A DNA stretch of 64,000 nt from Methylobacterium mesophilicum (GTDB lineage: Bacteria; Pseudomonadota; Alphaproteobacteria; Rhizobiales; Beijerinckiaceae), in NCBI RefSeq assembly GCF_022179445.1, contig NZ_BPQU01000001.1, positions 310,001-374,000 of the forward strand, read 5' to 3'. Shown here piece by piece: positions 51,560 through 63,002 of the stretch. A model generated the notes under the pieces. The model was not told where the DNA came from and searched no databases. It worked only from the letters and a program-made list of their open reading frames with translations. The position numbers and the translations under genes were made by a program. Every line of letters begins with the position of its first letter. The stretch's first letter is position 1.

Positions 51560-52795
51560 TCAATTCGCCGTGCTGACCCGCTTCTCCACCGCCCCGCGCA
51601 GCGCCACGCTCGCCGGCACCAGACGGATGCCGCGGGTGTCGAGGTCCCGGGCCCAGCGTGCGATCCGGTCGACGCCGAGCGCCGAGCCGCCGGCCGTCAC
51701 GAGGGCGAATCCGGTGGCGCGGGCCCGCGCCTCGGCCTGTCCGAGCGCCGCATCGATGGCGTCGGCCCGCGGCACAGCGTCGAGGACGATCTCCGCCCGG
51801 GCGACCGGGGTGCGGCTCTTGTTGGCGAAGGTCGGCTTCGGCCCGGTTCCGTCGTCGAGGAAGCCGAGGCCGCGGGCACCGATCTCGCGCAGGATCGGAT
51901 CGAAGGCCGGGTCGGCCATCATCTTCGAGCCCATGTAGTTCGCCACGCCGACATAGCCGGGGAAGCGGGCCAGCGACCAGGCGAGGCGGTCGGCGTTCTC
52001 GACGCCCTTGAGGGCGGTGAGCAGCGTCTGGGGCCCGGGATCGCTATCAGGATAGTCGAACGGCTCCATGGGCAATTGGAGGAAGACCTCGTGGCCGGCA
52101 TCCCGCGCTCGGGCGGCGGCGCGCTCCGCCTCGCCGCCATAGGGCAGGAACGCGAGGCTCACGGCGGGCGGCAGGCGCACGGTGGCGCCCGCGGTCGCCG
52201 CCTGGCCGACGCCGAGGCCCGTGATCAGGATCGCGATGCGGGGCCCGGTGCCGGGCTCCTCGACCCGGGCATAGACGTCGAGGGCGCGAATCCGGCCTTC
52301 GCCGACCTTCGGCATCGTGCCGTGGCGGCCCTGTTCGCTGATGCGTGCATCCGGCGCCGGGGCGAGCCGGGGCGCGCTCGGCGGCGGCACTCGGATCACC
52401 ACGGCCTCGCTCGGGCTGGACCCCGGCGGTCGCACCACCGTGACGCCCGACGCGGTCTCGATCTCCTCGGCGGTGCGCTGCTGTGCGCCGCCCGCGTTGA
52501 CCACCACCACGCCCTGCGGTTCCGGGGCGGTCGCGACCGGGGCGGCCAGAGGCCGGGAGACCGGCTCGCGCACCGTGATCGCGACCTCGACGCGCGGTTC
52601 GCCGCCTCGGGAATCCCCGAGGGCGAGCACGAGCCCGCAGGATGCCAGCATGGCGCCGGCGAGCGCCCCCACGGCGATCCTCGGCCGGCGCAGCGGCGCG
52701 ACGAGGCGTGCGAACCGACCCTGGGGCCGCTCCGGCGCCTGCGCCTCCGGCACCCCGAGGGGGCGCGTGAGGATATCGTCGGTGGACTCGGTCAA
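51560..52795 (-). CDS. Divergent polysaccharide deacetylase family protein
   Basis: TTG 52795 gives 411 residues. A cytoplasmic leader is followed by one membrane anchor (RIAVGALAGAMLASCGLVLA, about 39-58), a Pro/Ala/Val-rich linker and a TIM-barrel-like deacetylase domain from about residue 165. The domain includes RIAILITGLGVGQAATAGAT, HEVFLQLPMEPFDYPDSDPG and YVGVANYMGSKMMAD. Catalytic metal residues of true deacetylases are not conserved in this branch (YibQ). It usually follows envC-ctpA and is thought to act on the envelope. A terminator separates it from ctpA. Confidence 0.85.
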   Translation of the reverse strand: MTESTDDILTRPLGVPEAQAPERPQGRFARLVAPLRRPRIAVGALAGAMLASCGLVLALGDSRGGEPRVEVAITVREPVSRPLAAPVATAPEPQGVVVVNAGGAQQRTAEEIETASGVTVVRPPGSSPSEAVVIRVPPPSAPRLAPAPDARISEQGRHGTMPKVGEGRIRALDVYARVEEPGTGPRIAILITGLGVGQAATAGATVRLPPAVSLAFLPYGGEAERAAARARDAGHEVFLQLPMEPFDYPDSDPGPQTLLTALKGVENADRLAWSLARFPGYVGVANYMGSKMMADPAFDPILREIGARGLGFLDDGTGPKPTFANKSRTPVARAEIVLDAVPRADAIDAALGQAEARARATGFALVTAGGSALGVDRIARWARDLDTRGIRLVPASVALRGAVEKRVSTAN

Positions 52796-52873
52796 GCGGC
52801 ACTCGATGCGGAATCGCGTCCCACGCCCGATAGCAGCGGCGCGAATCCCATCACGTATTGCCCGTCGGTATGG

Positions 52874-52888
52874 TTAATCTTCCGCTAA
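52874..52888. promoter_or_regulatory. CtrA-like site upstream of the deacetylase gene
   Basis: TTAA-N7-CTAA differs by one base from the CtrA consensus TTAA-N7-TTAA. It lies about 80 bases before the deacetylase start, between it and the ctpA terminator. A single near-match in an AT-rich patch is weak evidence. Confidence 0.25.
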
Positions 52889-52905
52889 CATCGCTGTTCG
52901 ACACG

Positions 52906-52944
52906 AAAAACCCCGCCCGGCTGGCCTGCCGGGCGGGGTGTTTT
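52906..52944 (-). terminator. Strong intrinsic terminator after ctpA
   Basis: An 11-base-pair perfect stem (ccccgcccggc at 52911-52921 with gccgggcgggg at 52928-52938) closes a six-base loop. On the minus strand TTTTT follows (plus 52906-52910). On the plus strand tgtttt follows, so it could work both ways. It lies 23 bases past the ctpA stop and separates the ctpA transcript from the deacetylase gene. Confidence 0.9.
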
Positions 52945-52966
52945 GGTCTTGGTCGGTGAACAGAAA

Positions 52967-54306
<1,340 letters not shown>

Positions 54307-54307
<1 letters not shown>

Positions 54308-55674
54308 CAGCCGCGAACCTTCTCGCCAAGTATCTTGTCACTGGGGCTCTTCGCCCACCACGGCTCCGGATCGACGGAGCCGCCGTCCTTCTTGAACTCG
54401 ACGTACAGCGATGGATCGCCCTCGGACCCCGACGGGCCCGCGCCACCCTCGCCCATGCTGCCCACCGGCTCACCCGCGAGAACGAACTGGCCGACCTCTA
54501 CGCTAATCTGATCCATCCCCGCCAGCAGAAGATAGTAGCCGTCGCCCGCGTCGATGATCAAGAGACGCCCATAGGACCTGAACGGCCCGGCGAACTTGAC
54601 CCAGCCGTCGGCCGGGGAGGAGACCAGCGCCTTCGGCCGCGTCGTGAAGGAGACGCCCCGGGTGATCCCGCCGTTGCCGTCGGGCTGGTTGAAGCCCCGC
54701 GCCAACCGCCCGCTCACCGGCCGCGGCACTTCGCCCCGCGCCTCCGCGAAATGCACCTTCGGGGCGAGGCGCGCCGGATCCCGAAATCCGGCCGCGGCGA
54801 AACGTTCCTGCGTCACCCGGGCCTCGCGCTCGGCGGCCGCCTTGGCCTCGTCGGCGGAACGCCGGGTCGCGGCGACCTCGGCCTCGGTGCGGTCGAGCAG
54901 GTCCTTGAGGGATTTCGCCTGGGCCCCAAGCTCGGCCGCGCGCTTGCGCTCCGCGGTCAGGCCGCTCTCGACCTCCGCCTGCCGGGCGCGCCGGGCGGTG
55001 AGGAGCGCCTGCAGGCGCTGCTGTTCCCGGGCCCAGCCGACGAGGTCGTTGGCCAGCCCCTCCTTGTCCTGCGCGATCAGGCCGCGCAGGCGGATCATCT
55101 CGGCGAGGTCCGCGGCCAGGGTGTCGACCTCGCCGCGCAGCTCCGGCACCACGGCGCCGAGCAGCATCGAGGTTCGGATGACCGCCAGCACGTCCTCCGG
55201 GCTCACCAGCACGGCCGGCGGCGGGCGGCGGCCCATCCGCTGGAGCGCCGCCAGGATCTCGGCGACGATGCCGCGGCGGGCGTGCAGGGACCGGCGGATC
55301 GCGGCCTCGCTCTCGGTCATCGCCTTCAGGCGTTCTTCCAGGCGGCTCAGCCGGTCCTCGGTGGCCTGCGCCTGGCGTCCGGCATCCAGCAGAGCGCTGT
55401 CGAGCTTGGCCCGGTCCGAGCCGATGGCGGCGATCTCGCCCTCGAACTGCGAGCGCTGACCTGCGCTGGCGGCCAGCGCATCCTGGACACGCTTGAGATT
55501 CTCGGCCCGCCTGTCGCGCTCCTCGTTGGCGCGCTGGATTTTCTCGGATTCTGCGTTCGTTGCCGGATCCTCGGCCCGCGACGGGACCGCCACGCCGGCG
55601 ATGGCGAGCATCAGGACGGCGCGCAGAGCCGACCTTTGGAAGACACCGATCCTGGCACCATCGTCGTTCCGCAC
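54307..55674 (-). CDS. envC: Murein hydrolase activator, EnvC-like
   Basis: The GTG start at 55674 gives 455 residues: a signal peptide (LRAVLMLAIAGVAVPSRAED), two long coiled coils (about 35-120 and 200-285) and a C-terminal LytM/M23 domain (LVSSPADGWVKFAGPFRSYG). In active M23 peptidases the zinc site includes HxxxD and HxH. Here the equivalent positions read AGMDQIS and no HxH is visible, so it should activate an amidase rather than cut peptidoglycan. It is six bases from rlmH and overlaps ctpA. Confidence 0.92.
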
Positions 55675-55680
55675 GGTGCC

Positions 55681-56175
55681 CTAGCCCGGCTCGCCGCGAT
55701 GATACGGGTGGCCGGCCAGAATGGTCAGGCTGCGATAGATCTGTTCCAGGGCGAGCACGCGCACGAGTCCATGGGGCAGGGTGGCGGCCCCGAAGGACAG
55801 GATCAGCTCCGCCTTCGTCCGAATTGAGGCATCGAGGCCGTCCGGCCCGCCGATCGCCACCACCAGGGCCGGCCGGCCGGCGTCGCGCCATCCGGCGATC
55901 CGCTCGGCCAGGACTTCGCTGGCGATGTCCGAGCGGCCGCGCTCGTCGTAGGCCACCAGCACTCCGCCGGGCGGCAGATGGCTCAATAGGGCGGACGCCT
56001 CCTCGGCGCAGCGGTCCGGCGCCCGGCGGGCCCGGGATTCCACGATCTCGACGCCGTCGCAGGCGGGGAAGCCGAGGCCGCGGCCGAGCTGTGCAGCGCG
56101 GTCGCGATACCGGGACGCGAGCTCACGCTCCGGTCCGGCCTTCAGACGGCCGATCGCTGCCAGGACGAGGCGCAC
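55681..56175 (-). CDS. rlmH: 23S rRNA (pseudouridine1915-N3)-methyltransferase
   Basis: GTG 56175 gives 164 residues, close to the usual 155-160; the open frame to 56238 runs into a repeat and is rejected. The SPOUT knot contains LVVAIGGPDGLDASIRTKAE and the C-terminus reads RVLALEQIYRSLTILAGHPY then HRGEP, the RlmH signature. It methylates pseudouridine 1915 in helix 69 of 23S rRNA on the whole 70S ribosome. Upstream, about 300 bases of repeats split it from rsfS, although the two are usually close. Confidence 0.92.
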   Translation of the reverse strand: MRLVLAAIGRLKAGPERELASRYRDRAAQLGRGLGFPACDGVEIVESRARRAPDRCAEEASALLSHLPPGGVLVAYDERGRSDIASEVLAERIAGWRDAGRPALVVAIGGPDGLDASIRTKAELILSFGAATLPHGLVRVLALEQIYRSLTILAGHPYHRGEPG

Positions 56176-56227
56176 GGGAAGGCATCTCTTGCTGTGTCCG
56201 AAAGGGTTCGACCACGCCTGTCCCATC

Positions 56228-56350
56228 CCCACCCTCACCCCGAGGGATCCGCGTCAGCGGGCCCCAAAGGAGGTTTCCGGGGATCGCCGCGACGCCTGGA
56301 GGGCTCCTTCGCGGCGGGTTTGCCGCACCTCAGGATGAGGGGGTGGGCGG
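56228..56350. repeat. Palindromic intergenic repeat, copy 3
   Basis: It has the same plan as copies at 9551 and 42388: accctcaccccgagggatcc, then ccccaaaggaggtttccggg with gatcgccgcgacgcctggag, then ggctccttcgcggcgg and the closing arm gcacctcaggatgagggggt. It lies between rsfS and rlmH and extends the open frame of the latter artificially. Confidence 0.8.
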
Positions 56351-56368
56351 GACAGACGTCGCCTCACC

Positions 56369-56459
56369 GTCATCGCGAGCGCAGCAAAGCAATCCAGCGC
56401 GGTGCGCGGTCCTCGAAGGTGGCGCATCACCGGGTTGCTTCGCTGCGCTCGCAACGACG
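56369..56459. repeat. Second intergenic palindrome (GCGAGCGCAGC-type)
   Basis: The arms gtcatcgcgagcgcagcaaa with gcaatccagc and gggttgcttcgctgcgctcg with caacgac are inverted copies with a few differences, about 30 bases each, around a 35-base centre. This element is different from the neighbouring repeat at 56228. The 302-base gap 56176-56477 holds both and no gene. Confidence 0.8.
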
Positions 56460-56477
56460 GCGCGGGTCGGCGAACCG

Positions 56478-56828
56478 CTAGTCCGCCGCTAGTCCGAGCG
56501 GGCGGTCCGCGCCCCACATCTTCTCAAGGTTGTAGAAGCCGCGCACCTCGGGACGGAAGATGTGCACGAGCACGTCGCCGGCGTCGATCAGGACCCAGTC
56601 GCAGGCCGGCATGCCCTCAACCCGGGCGTTGCCGTAGCCACGAGTCTTCATTTCCTGAATGAACTTGTCGGCGATCGAGCCGACATGGCGCTGCGACCGG
56701 CCGGACGCGATGATCATCGTGTCGGCCAGCGAGGTCTTCCCCGCCAGGTCGATCGCGATCGTCTCCTCGGCCTTCATCTCGTCGAGGCACGAGAGGGCGA
56801 GCGCCTTCAGGTCGTCCGAGCGCGCCAT
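56478..56828 (-). CDS. rsfS: Ribosomal silencing factor
   Basis: The 116-residue protein has DLAGKTSLADTMIIASGRSQ and RHVGSIADKFIQEMK with DWVLIDAGDVLVHIFRPEVR and FYNLEKMWG, all hallmark RsfS (Iojap) motifs. It binds ribosomal protein L14 and blocks subunit joining in starvation. The start at ATG 56828 gives the normal length. It follows nadD by 96 bases, the usual order. Confidence 0.96.
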   Translation of the reverse strand: MARSDDLKALALSCLDEMKAEETIAIDLAGKTSLADTMIIASGRSQRHVGSIADKFIQEMKTRGYGNARVEGMPACDWVLIDAGDVLVHIFRPEVRGFYNLEKMWGADRPLGLAAD

Positions 56829-56924
56829 CCCGGGCTCTTCCGGAACGGGGGCGTTGGTGCGGATGGTCTCCGTGTGAATAGTCTCGGGCAGCGTCCTGAT
56901 TCCTCGTGTTGCCGCGCCGCCCTC

Positions 56925-57599
56925 TCAGGGCACGCGAACCGGTATGAAATTGGCGGTAACGTGCGGCGATTGCAACTGCGTCGCGTGCGGAGGCCCCGGA
57001 GTCCCCCCGCGGCCATTGCGGATCTCGGTCGACGACAGGGGCGATCGGGGTCCGTGGAGGAACGTCCAGGCCGGCGGCGGGCGCACCGGCAGGGTGTGCG
57101 CCGCCGCCTCCGGCACCCGGGCCTGCGCCAGCCGATGGGCCGCCCGGGCGCTCAGAGGCGTCATCGTGTAGCCGGGTCGGTCGATGATCGCGATGGGGAC
57201 GAGCCGCGCGATCTCCGCGAAGCCTTTCCAGCGGTGGAAGGTGGCGAGCGAATCCGCCCCCATGATCCAGACGAAGTGCACCCCGGGGCAGCGGCGGGTC
57301 AGGTAACGCAGGGTCTGGACCGTGAAGCGCACGCCCAGGGCCGCCTCGATGCCGGTCACAGCGATGCGCGGATGCCGGGCGATGTCGCGGGCCTGCGCGC
57401 AGCGCGCTTCCACGGAGGGCAGGGCGATCCGGCTCTTGAGCGGGTTGCCCGGGCTGACCAGCCACCAGACCCGATCCAGCCCGAGCCGCCGTAACGCCGT
57501 CACGGTGACGTGGCGGTGGCCGCGATGGGCCGGATTGAAGGATCCGCCGTAGAGGCCGATCCGCATGCCGGGAGCGCTCGGCGGCAGGGTCAGCCGCAC
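56925..57599 (-). CDS. nadD: Nicotinate-nucleotide adenylyltransferase
   Basis: The 224-residue nucleotidyltransferase has the GLYGGSFNPAHRGHRHVT signature with the HxGH-like motif, FVWIMGADSLATFHRW, and the C-terminal LSSTEIRNG. It adenylates nicotinate mononucleotide in NAD synthesis. GTG 57599 is the upstream start; ATG 57566 (MRIGLYGG) is an alternative that removes 11 residues. It follows proA by 34 bases. Confidence 0.95.
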   Translation of the reverse strand: MRLTLPPSAPGMRIGLYGGSFNPAHRGHRHVTVTALRRLGLDRVWWLVSPGNPLKSRIALPSVEARCAQARDIARHPRIAVTGIEAALGVRFTVQTLRYLTRRCPGVHFVWIMGADSLATFHRWKGFAEIARLVPIAIIDRPGYTMTPLSARAAHRLAQARVPEAAAHTLPVRPPPAWTFLHGPRSPLSSTEIRNGRGGTPGPPHATQLQSPHVTANFIPVRVP

Positions 57600-57633
57600 G
57601 CCGGGACTTCTGGGGCCATCGCCTCGGACGGGA

Positions 57634-58932
57634 TCACGGGCGGATCTGGCCGCTGCCGTGGACCCGGTACTTGAACGTGGTCAGCTGCTCCACGCCCACA
57701 GGGCCGCGGGCATGCATCCGACCGGTGGCGATGCCGATCTCGGACCCGAAGCCGAACTCGCCGCCGTCGGCGAACTGGGTCGAGGCGTTGTGGGTGACGA
57801 TCGCCGAATCGACCTCCGCCAGGAAGCGCGTGGCCTCGGCGCGGTCGCCGGTGATGATCGCGTCGGTGTGATGCGAGCCGTAGGTCTCGATATGCTCGAT
57901 CGCCGCGTCGATCCCGTCGACCACGCGGGCCGCGATGATCGCGTCGAGATACTCGGTGTGCCAGTCATCCTCGGAGACCGCGGTCACCCGGGAATCCACA
58001 TTCTGGACCTCGGCATCGCCGCGCACCGCGCAGCCGACATCGAGCAGGGTGCGGACCAGGGGGGCGAGGTGGGTCGCCGCGCAGGCGCGATCCACCAGCA
58101 GCGTCTCGGCCGCGCCGCAGACGCTGGTCCGGCGCATCTTGCTGTTGAGCACCACGGCCAGCGCCATGTCGAGATCCGCCCCGGCCGCGACGTAGACGTG
58201 GTTGACGCCGTCGAGATGGGCGAAGACCGGCACCCGCGCCTCGGCCTGGACGCGCTCCACGAGGCCGCGCCCGCCCCGGGGCACGATCACGTCGATGCAA
58301 CCGTCGAGGCCGCCGAGCATCAGCCCGACCGCGGCACGGTCCCGGGTCGGGACTAGCTGGATCGCGTCGGCCGGCAGGCCGGCCTCGGCCAAGCCCTCGC
58401 TCATCGCCTTCGCGATGGCCATGGCACTGCGATGGCTGTCCGAGCCGGCGCGCAGGATCGCGGCGTTGCCGGCCTTGAGGCAGAGTGCGCCGGCATCCGC
58501 TGTGACGTTGGGGCGGCTCTCGAAAATCACGCCGATAACGCCGAGCGGCACCGCGATACGCTCGATCAGCAGGCCGTTCGGCCGCTCGATCGCGGCGAGC
58601 TGGCGCCCGACCGGATCGGCCAGGGAGCCGACCTTATCGACGGAATCCGCGATCGCCGCGACGCGGCCGGCATCGAGGGCGAGCCGGTCGATCAGGGCGG
58701 CGCTCTGGCCGGCCTGGCGGGCGGCGGCGACGTCGCGGGCGTTCTCCCGCAGGATCTCCGCGGCGTTCGCCCGCAGGCGCTCGGCGATGAGCCGGAGGGC
58801 CCGGTCCTTCGTCTGGGCCGAGGCGAGCGCCATGCGCCGGCCGGCGACGCGCGCCCGCCGACCGATCGCCGCCATCAATTCCGGCAGGGCATCGGCCTCG
58901 GCGAGGTCGGATCTCAGGTTCAGGACGGGCAC
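57634..58932 (-). CDS. proA: Gamma-glutamyl phosphate reductase
   Basis: I choose GTG 58932 ([20 protein letters not shown] in-frame, 432 residues) because GAGGACGCCAGC precedes it; ATG 58998 would add 22 residues. The enzyme has the aldehyde-dehydrogenase-like fold: [40 protein letters not shown], and the catalytic Cys in [16 protein letters not shown]. It carries out the second step of proline synthesis, reducing glutamyl-5-phosphate with NADPH. proB lies upstream on the same strand. Confidence 0.96.
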   Translation of the reverse strand: MPVLNLRSDLAEADALPELMAAIGRRARVAGRRMALASAQTKDRALRLIAERLRANAAEILRENARDVAAARQAGQSAALIDRLALDAGRVAAIADSVDKVGSLADPVGRQLAAIERPNGLLIERIAVPLGVIGVIFESRPNVTADAGALCLKAGNAAILRAGSDSHRSAMAIAKAMSEGLAEAGLPADAIQLVPTRDRAAVGLMLGGLDGCIDVIVPRGGRGLVERVQAEARVPVFAHLDGVNHVYVAAGADLDMALAVVLNSKMRRTSVCGAAETLLVDRACAATHLAPLVRTLLDVGCAVRGDAEVQNVDSRVTAVSEDDWHTEYLDAIIAARVVDGIDAAIEHIETYGSHHTDAIITGDRAEATRFLAEVDSAIVTHNASTQFADGGEFGFGSEIGIATGRMHARGPVGVEQLTTFKYRVHGSGQIRP

Positions 58933-59093
58933 GCTGGCGTCCTCGGTGTTCGGGGGCCGCAAAACCCGGCCCGACAGGGGGTGAAGCGGTATTTGCACAT
59001 CGAGCGATGGAGCTACAAGTGCGCCGGCCCACCGAACGTGACAGAGATCACCCGGTTTTCGAGGTGACGATAATTGATCAGAATCAGTCCAGC

Positions 59094-60209
59094 CTAAAAC
59101 AACGCCAGATCATCGCGGTGCACCATCCAGGCTCGGCCGGGATAGTTGAGCAAGTCCGGTATGCGCGCGCTCGGATGGCCGATGATCAGTGCCGCCTCGG
59201 CGCTGTCGTAGGCCACGAGGCCGCGACCCAGAACGCGCCCGTCGGGATCGCGGATCATCACCGCGTCGCCCCGGGAGAAGCTCCCCTCGATCGCCCGCAC
59301 GCCCACCGGCAGCAGGCTCGCCCCGCCGAGCAGCGCCTTCGCGGCCCCGGCATCGATGGTCAGCGTCCCGCGCGGCTCCAGGGAGCCCGCGATCCAGGTC
59401 TTGCGCGCCGCGGTCGGGGTGGAGCCGGACAGGAACCACGTGCAGCGCGCGCCCTCCCGCACCGCCTTCAGGGGGTTCTTGCCCCGCCCGTCCGCGATGA
59501 CGAGGTGCGTGCCCCCGGAGGCCGCGATCTTGGCCGCCTCGACCTTGGTGCGCATGCCGCCCCGGGACAGCTCCGAAGCGGGGCCGCCGGCCATCGCCTC
59601 GATCTCCGGGGTGATGCGCTCGACCATGGGCAGATGCCGCGCATCGGGATCCGACAGGGGCGGCGCGGTGTAAAGGCCGTCGATGTCCGAAAACAGCACC
59701 AGCACGTCGGCGTCGATCATGGTGGCGACCCGGGCGGCCAGCCGGTCGTTGTCGCCGTAGCGGATCTCGGAGGTCGCCACGGTGTCGTTCTCGTTGACCA
59801 CCGGGACGGCGCGCATCTCCAGGAGCTTCAGCACGGTGGCCCGGGCGTTGAGGTAGCGGCGGCGCTCCTCGGTGTCCTGCGGGGTCACCAGGATCTGGCC
59901 GGCCACGATGCCGTGATGCCCGAGCGCCTCGGCCCAATGCCGGGCCAGGGTGATCTGCCCCACGGAGGCCGCGCCCTGGCTCTCTTCCAGCCGCAGGATC
60001 CCCGGCGGCAGGCCCAGCACCGTCCGGCCGAGCGCGATGCTGCCGGAGGACACGACCAGCACGTCGACGCCGCGCCCATGCAACTCCGCGATGTCCTCGG
60101 CCAGAGCCGCCAACCAGGCATGGCGCAGCCGGCCAGCCTTGCGATCGACCAGAAGGGACGACCCGACCTTGATGACGATGCGGCGGAATTCTTCGAGGGC
60201 CGGGATCAT
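59094..60209 (-). CDS. proB: Glutamate 5-kinase
   Basis: The 371-residue kinase has [20 protein letters not shown] at the N-terminus, [20 protein letters not shown] and GTGGMxTK-like [20 protein letters not shown] in the amino-acid-kinase domain. A PUA domain covers the last ~75 residues ([20 protein letters not shown]). It makes glutamyl-5-phosphate for proline and is usually inhibited by proline. Its start lies only about 100 bases from a truncated vapC, so a deletion may have altered its upstream region. Confidence 0.96.
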   Translation of the reverse strand: MIPALEEFRRIVIKVGSSLLVDRKAGRLRHAWLAALAEDIAELHGRGVDVLVVSSGSIALGRTVLGLPPGILRLEESQGAASVGQITLARHWAEALGHHGIVAGQILVTPQDTEERRRYLNARATVLKLLEMRAVPVVNENDTVATSEIRYGDNDRLAARVATMIDADVLVLFSDIDGLYTAPPLSDPDARHLPMVERITPEIEAMAGGPASELSRGGMRTKVEAAKIAASGGTHLVIADGRGKNPLKAVREGARCTWFLSGSTPTAARKTWIAGSLEPRGTLTIDAGAAKALLGGASLLPVGVRAIEGSFSRGDAVMIRDPDGRVLGRGLVAYDSAEAALIIGHPSARIPDLLNYPGRAWMVHRDDLALF

Positions 60210-60309
60210 TGTTCTTCGCAGAGACGAGGCATCGGGTGCGGTTTGGACGAAGGATGCGCGGTTGCAGCGGCGGTTCTGCGAGGGCGTCCACAGGCGAGCG
60301 TGGACAATC

Positions 60310-60414
60310 TCAAGGCGATGGCCTGTAAGCCAGCACGATCAACTCGTCGAAGATTCGCCCCTCAGACTCCTCGAGCGCGATCGCCACGAGGGCGGAACTG
60401 TCCAGCGCAATCAT
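60310..60414 (-). pseudogene. VapC toxin gene truncated to its first 26 or so codons
   Basis: ATG 60414 overlaps the vapB stop (ATGA) and reads MIALDSSALVAIALEESEGR, then IFDELI, a perfect PIN-domain N-terminus with the first catalytic Asp. It then runs VLAYRPSP to a stop at 60310. A full PIN domain has about 130 residues, and the three later acidic ligands are gone. No frame of the remaining 100 bases before proB continues it, so the 3' part was deleted rather than frameshifted. Confidence 0.85.
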
Positions 60415-60677
60415 GCCGGCAGGCCGTTCCAGTCGTAGAGCCATCCGTGATCGTTGAAGGCTCCGGGAATGATATGCTGGTGGGCCTCGGCCACCAGGGC
60501 GCGGATTGCGTCGAGTTCGGCCTGTCTCCCGGGTTCGAGGGTGCTTTCCGGCGCCGTGCTGCGGTGGAGGTCGTGAAGAGCCTTCGCGACCGCTTCGTCG
60601 AGCGAGGTCCCAAGCCGTCCAGCACTATCGCGGGCCAGCTGAAAATCCTCGTCGCGAATCGTCACTTGCTGCGTCAT
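60411..60677 (-). CDS. vapB: VapB-type antitoxin (PSK family), partner of the truncated vapC
   Basis: The 88-residue protein has a ribbon-helix-helix-like start (MTQQVTIRDEDFQLARDSAG, then SLDEAVAKALHDLH). The toxin-binding tail ends HGWLYDWNGLPA, matching the WLYDxxGLP end of this antitoxin family. The frame is intact although its toxin is broken. It lies between obgE and proB, an insertion into a cluster that is usually uninterrupted. It might still repress its own promoter or neutralise a related toxin elsewhere. Confidence 0.85.
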   Translation of the reverse strand: MTQQVTIRDEDFQLARDSAGRLGTSLDEAVAKALHDLHRSTAPESTLEPGRQAELDAIRALVAEAHQHIIPGAFNDHGWLYDWNGLPA

Positions 60678-60724
60678 CGGAATCTTTCCGAGATCAACTT
60701 AACCGGTGGGTCCCGCCCCGTCAC

Positions 60725-61777
<1,053 letters not shown>

Positions 61778-61880
61778 CTAGCCTCGGCAACCCGGGGGGC
61801 GTCGAGGCATAGAGTGGGTGCGTCGGACTGTTCGACGCCGCGCCCGGCCCCTCCCTTCGGGGAGGCCGGAACGCTGTGAT

Positions 61881-62489
61881 TCAGGACGCCGCCGCGAGTT
61901 CCGCCGGGGAGTCGGAAGCCTCCACATGGGCCGCCCAGTCGTTGCGGTCGAGGCCGAAGAAGTCGACCTCCCGGTCGCCGCCGCGGGCCGGGCAGGCGCG
62001 CGGGCCGCGCCCGGTCATCCGGAAACCGACCTTTTCCAAGACACGCCGGGAGGCCGGGTTCGCCGGCAGGGCCGAAGCTTCGATCCGGCCCCCGCCCGCA
62101 TAGGCGAAATAGGCATGGACCAGGGCCCGCGCGGCCTCGCCCATCAGGCCGTTGCCCCACCAGGGCCGGCCGAGCCAATATCCGAGATGCGGCTGCGTCC
62201 CACCACCTGAGATCCCGACCAGACCGATCAGGTTGGCCGGGGCCGACCGCTCGGTCAGCGCCAGCGTCAGGCCGCTGCCGTCGGTGTTGGCGACCCGCGT
62301 GCCGAGCAGGAACGCATCGACGGTGTGCCGGTCGAGCGGATGCGGGATTCGCGCGGTCATCTCGGCCACGGAACGGTCGCCCGCCAGCTTCAGGACCGCG
62401 TCCCTGTCCTTGGCGGTCGGCCAGCGCAGCCAAAGCCTGCGCGTCTCGATCCGGAAGACGTCGTCGCGGGTGAGATCGGGGAACATCAT
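61881..62489 (-). CDS. GNAT-family N-acetyltransferase (RimJ/RimL-like)
   Basis: The 202-residue protein has ETRRLWLRWPTAKDRDAVLK at the start, then LIGLVGISGGGTQPHLGYWL, WWGNGLMGEAARALVHAYFA (acetyl-CoA pyrophosphate loop GNGLMG) and NPASRRVLEKVGFRMTGRGP. This is the usual RimJ/RimL pattern. The gene between rpmA and obgE is a conserved GNAT in alphaproteobacteria. Its substrate, perhaps a ribosomal protein, is not known. The start at 62489 follows GCGAGGGC. Confidence 0.88.
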   Translation of the reverse strand: MMFPDLTRDDVFRIETRRLWLRWPTAKDRDAVLKLAGDRSVAEMTARIPHPLDRHTVDAFLLGTRVANTDGSGLTLALTERSAPANLIGLVGISGGGTQPHLGYWLGRPWWGNGLMGEAARALVHAYFAYAGGGRIEASALPANPASRRVLEKVGFRMTGRGPRACPARGGDREVDFFGLDRNDWAAHVEASDSPAELAAAS

Positions 62490-62541
62490 GCCCTCGCAGG
62501 GCGGCGTTCCCGGCTCCGGGACACCGCCTCAAGACGACGAA

Positions 62542-62567
62542 GGGGAGGATGGTGCCCCATCCTCCCC
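62542..62567 (-). terminator. Hairpin between rpmA and the acetyltransferase gene
   Basis: An 11-base-pair perfect stem (ggggaggatgg with ccatcctcccc) is followed on the minus strand by ttcgtcgtctt. The tail is not a true T-run, so it is more likely an attenuator that lowers downstream expression relative to rplU-rpmA. It lies 105 bases past the rpmA stop. Confidence 0.6.
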
Positions 62568-62671
62568 GGTGTTCCGTCCGATCCGTCCCGTCAGGGGCTC
62601 GGCATCGACGTCTCCGGTCCGGTGTGGGACACCGGGCGGGACGCCAGCTTCGCCGCTCGGGCGCCCGCCTG

Positions 62672-62938
62672 TTATTCCGCGGCCAGGGCCAGCGGGGTTA
62701 CGGCTACGAACTCGCGCCCGCGGCGCGTCTCGAAGCGGACATGGCCCGGGACCAGCGCGAACAGCGTGTGGTCCTTGCCCATGCCGACATTGCTGCCGGG
62801 ATGCCATTTCGTGCCGCGCTGGCGCACGATGATGTTGCCCGGGATCACGGCTTCCGAGCCGAACTTCTTGACGCCGAGACGACGGCCGGCCGAATCGCGG
62901 CCGTTGCGGGACGAGCCGCCTGCTTTCTTGTGTGCCAT
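62672..62938 (-). CDS. rpmA: 50S ribosomal protein L27
   Basis: The 88-residue protein [20 protein letters not shown], then [20 protein letters not shown] with [20 protein letters not shown], is a standard L27. The N-terminal AHKKAGGS reaches the peptidyl-transferase centre. No cleavable N-terminal extension (as in Firmicutes) is present. It follows rplU by 64 bases in the same transcript. The ribosome site is GGAGCAGATCCC. Confidence 0.98.
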   Translation of the reverse strand: MAHKKAGGSSRNGRDSAGRRLGVKKFGSEAVIPGNIIVRQRGTKWHPGSNVGMGKDHTLFALVPGHVRFETRRGREFVAVTPLALAAE

Positions 62939-63002
62939 GGGATCTGCTCCGAATGCGTGTGGGTCGCGCGGATCGCGGGCCTACCGGGAGGCCCGCGCTC
63001 GA

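Noticed and set aside
61834..61870. Hairpin (ccggcccctccc with ggggaggccgg) after the acetyltransferase gene as a terminator
   Set aside because: The stem needs a two-base bulge and no T-run follows. obgE must be read through or have its own promoter, so termination here is not supported.
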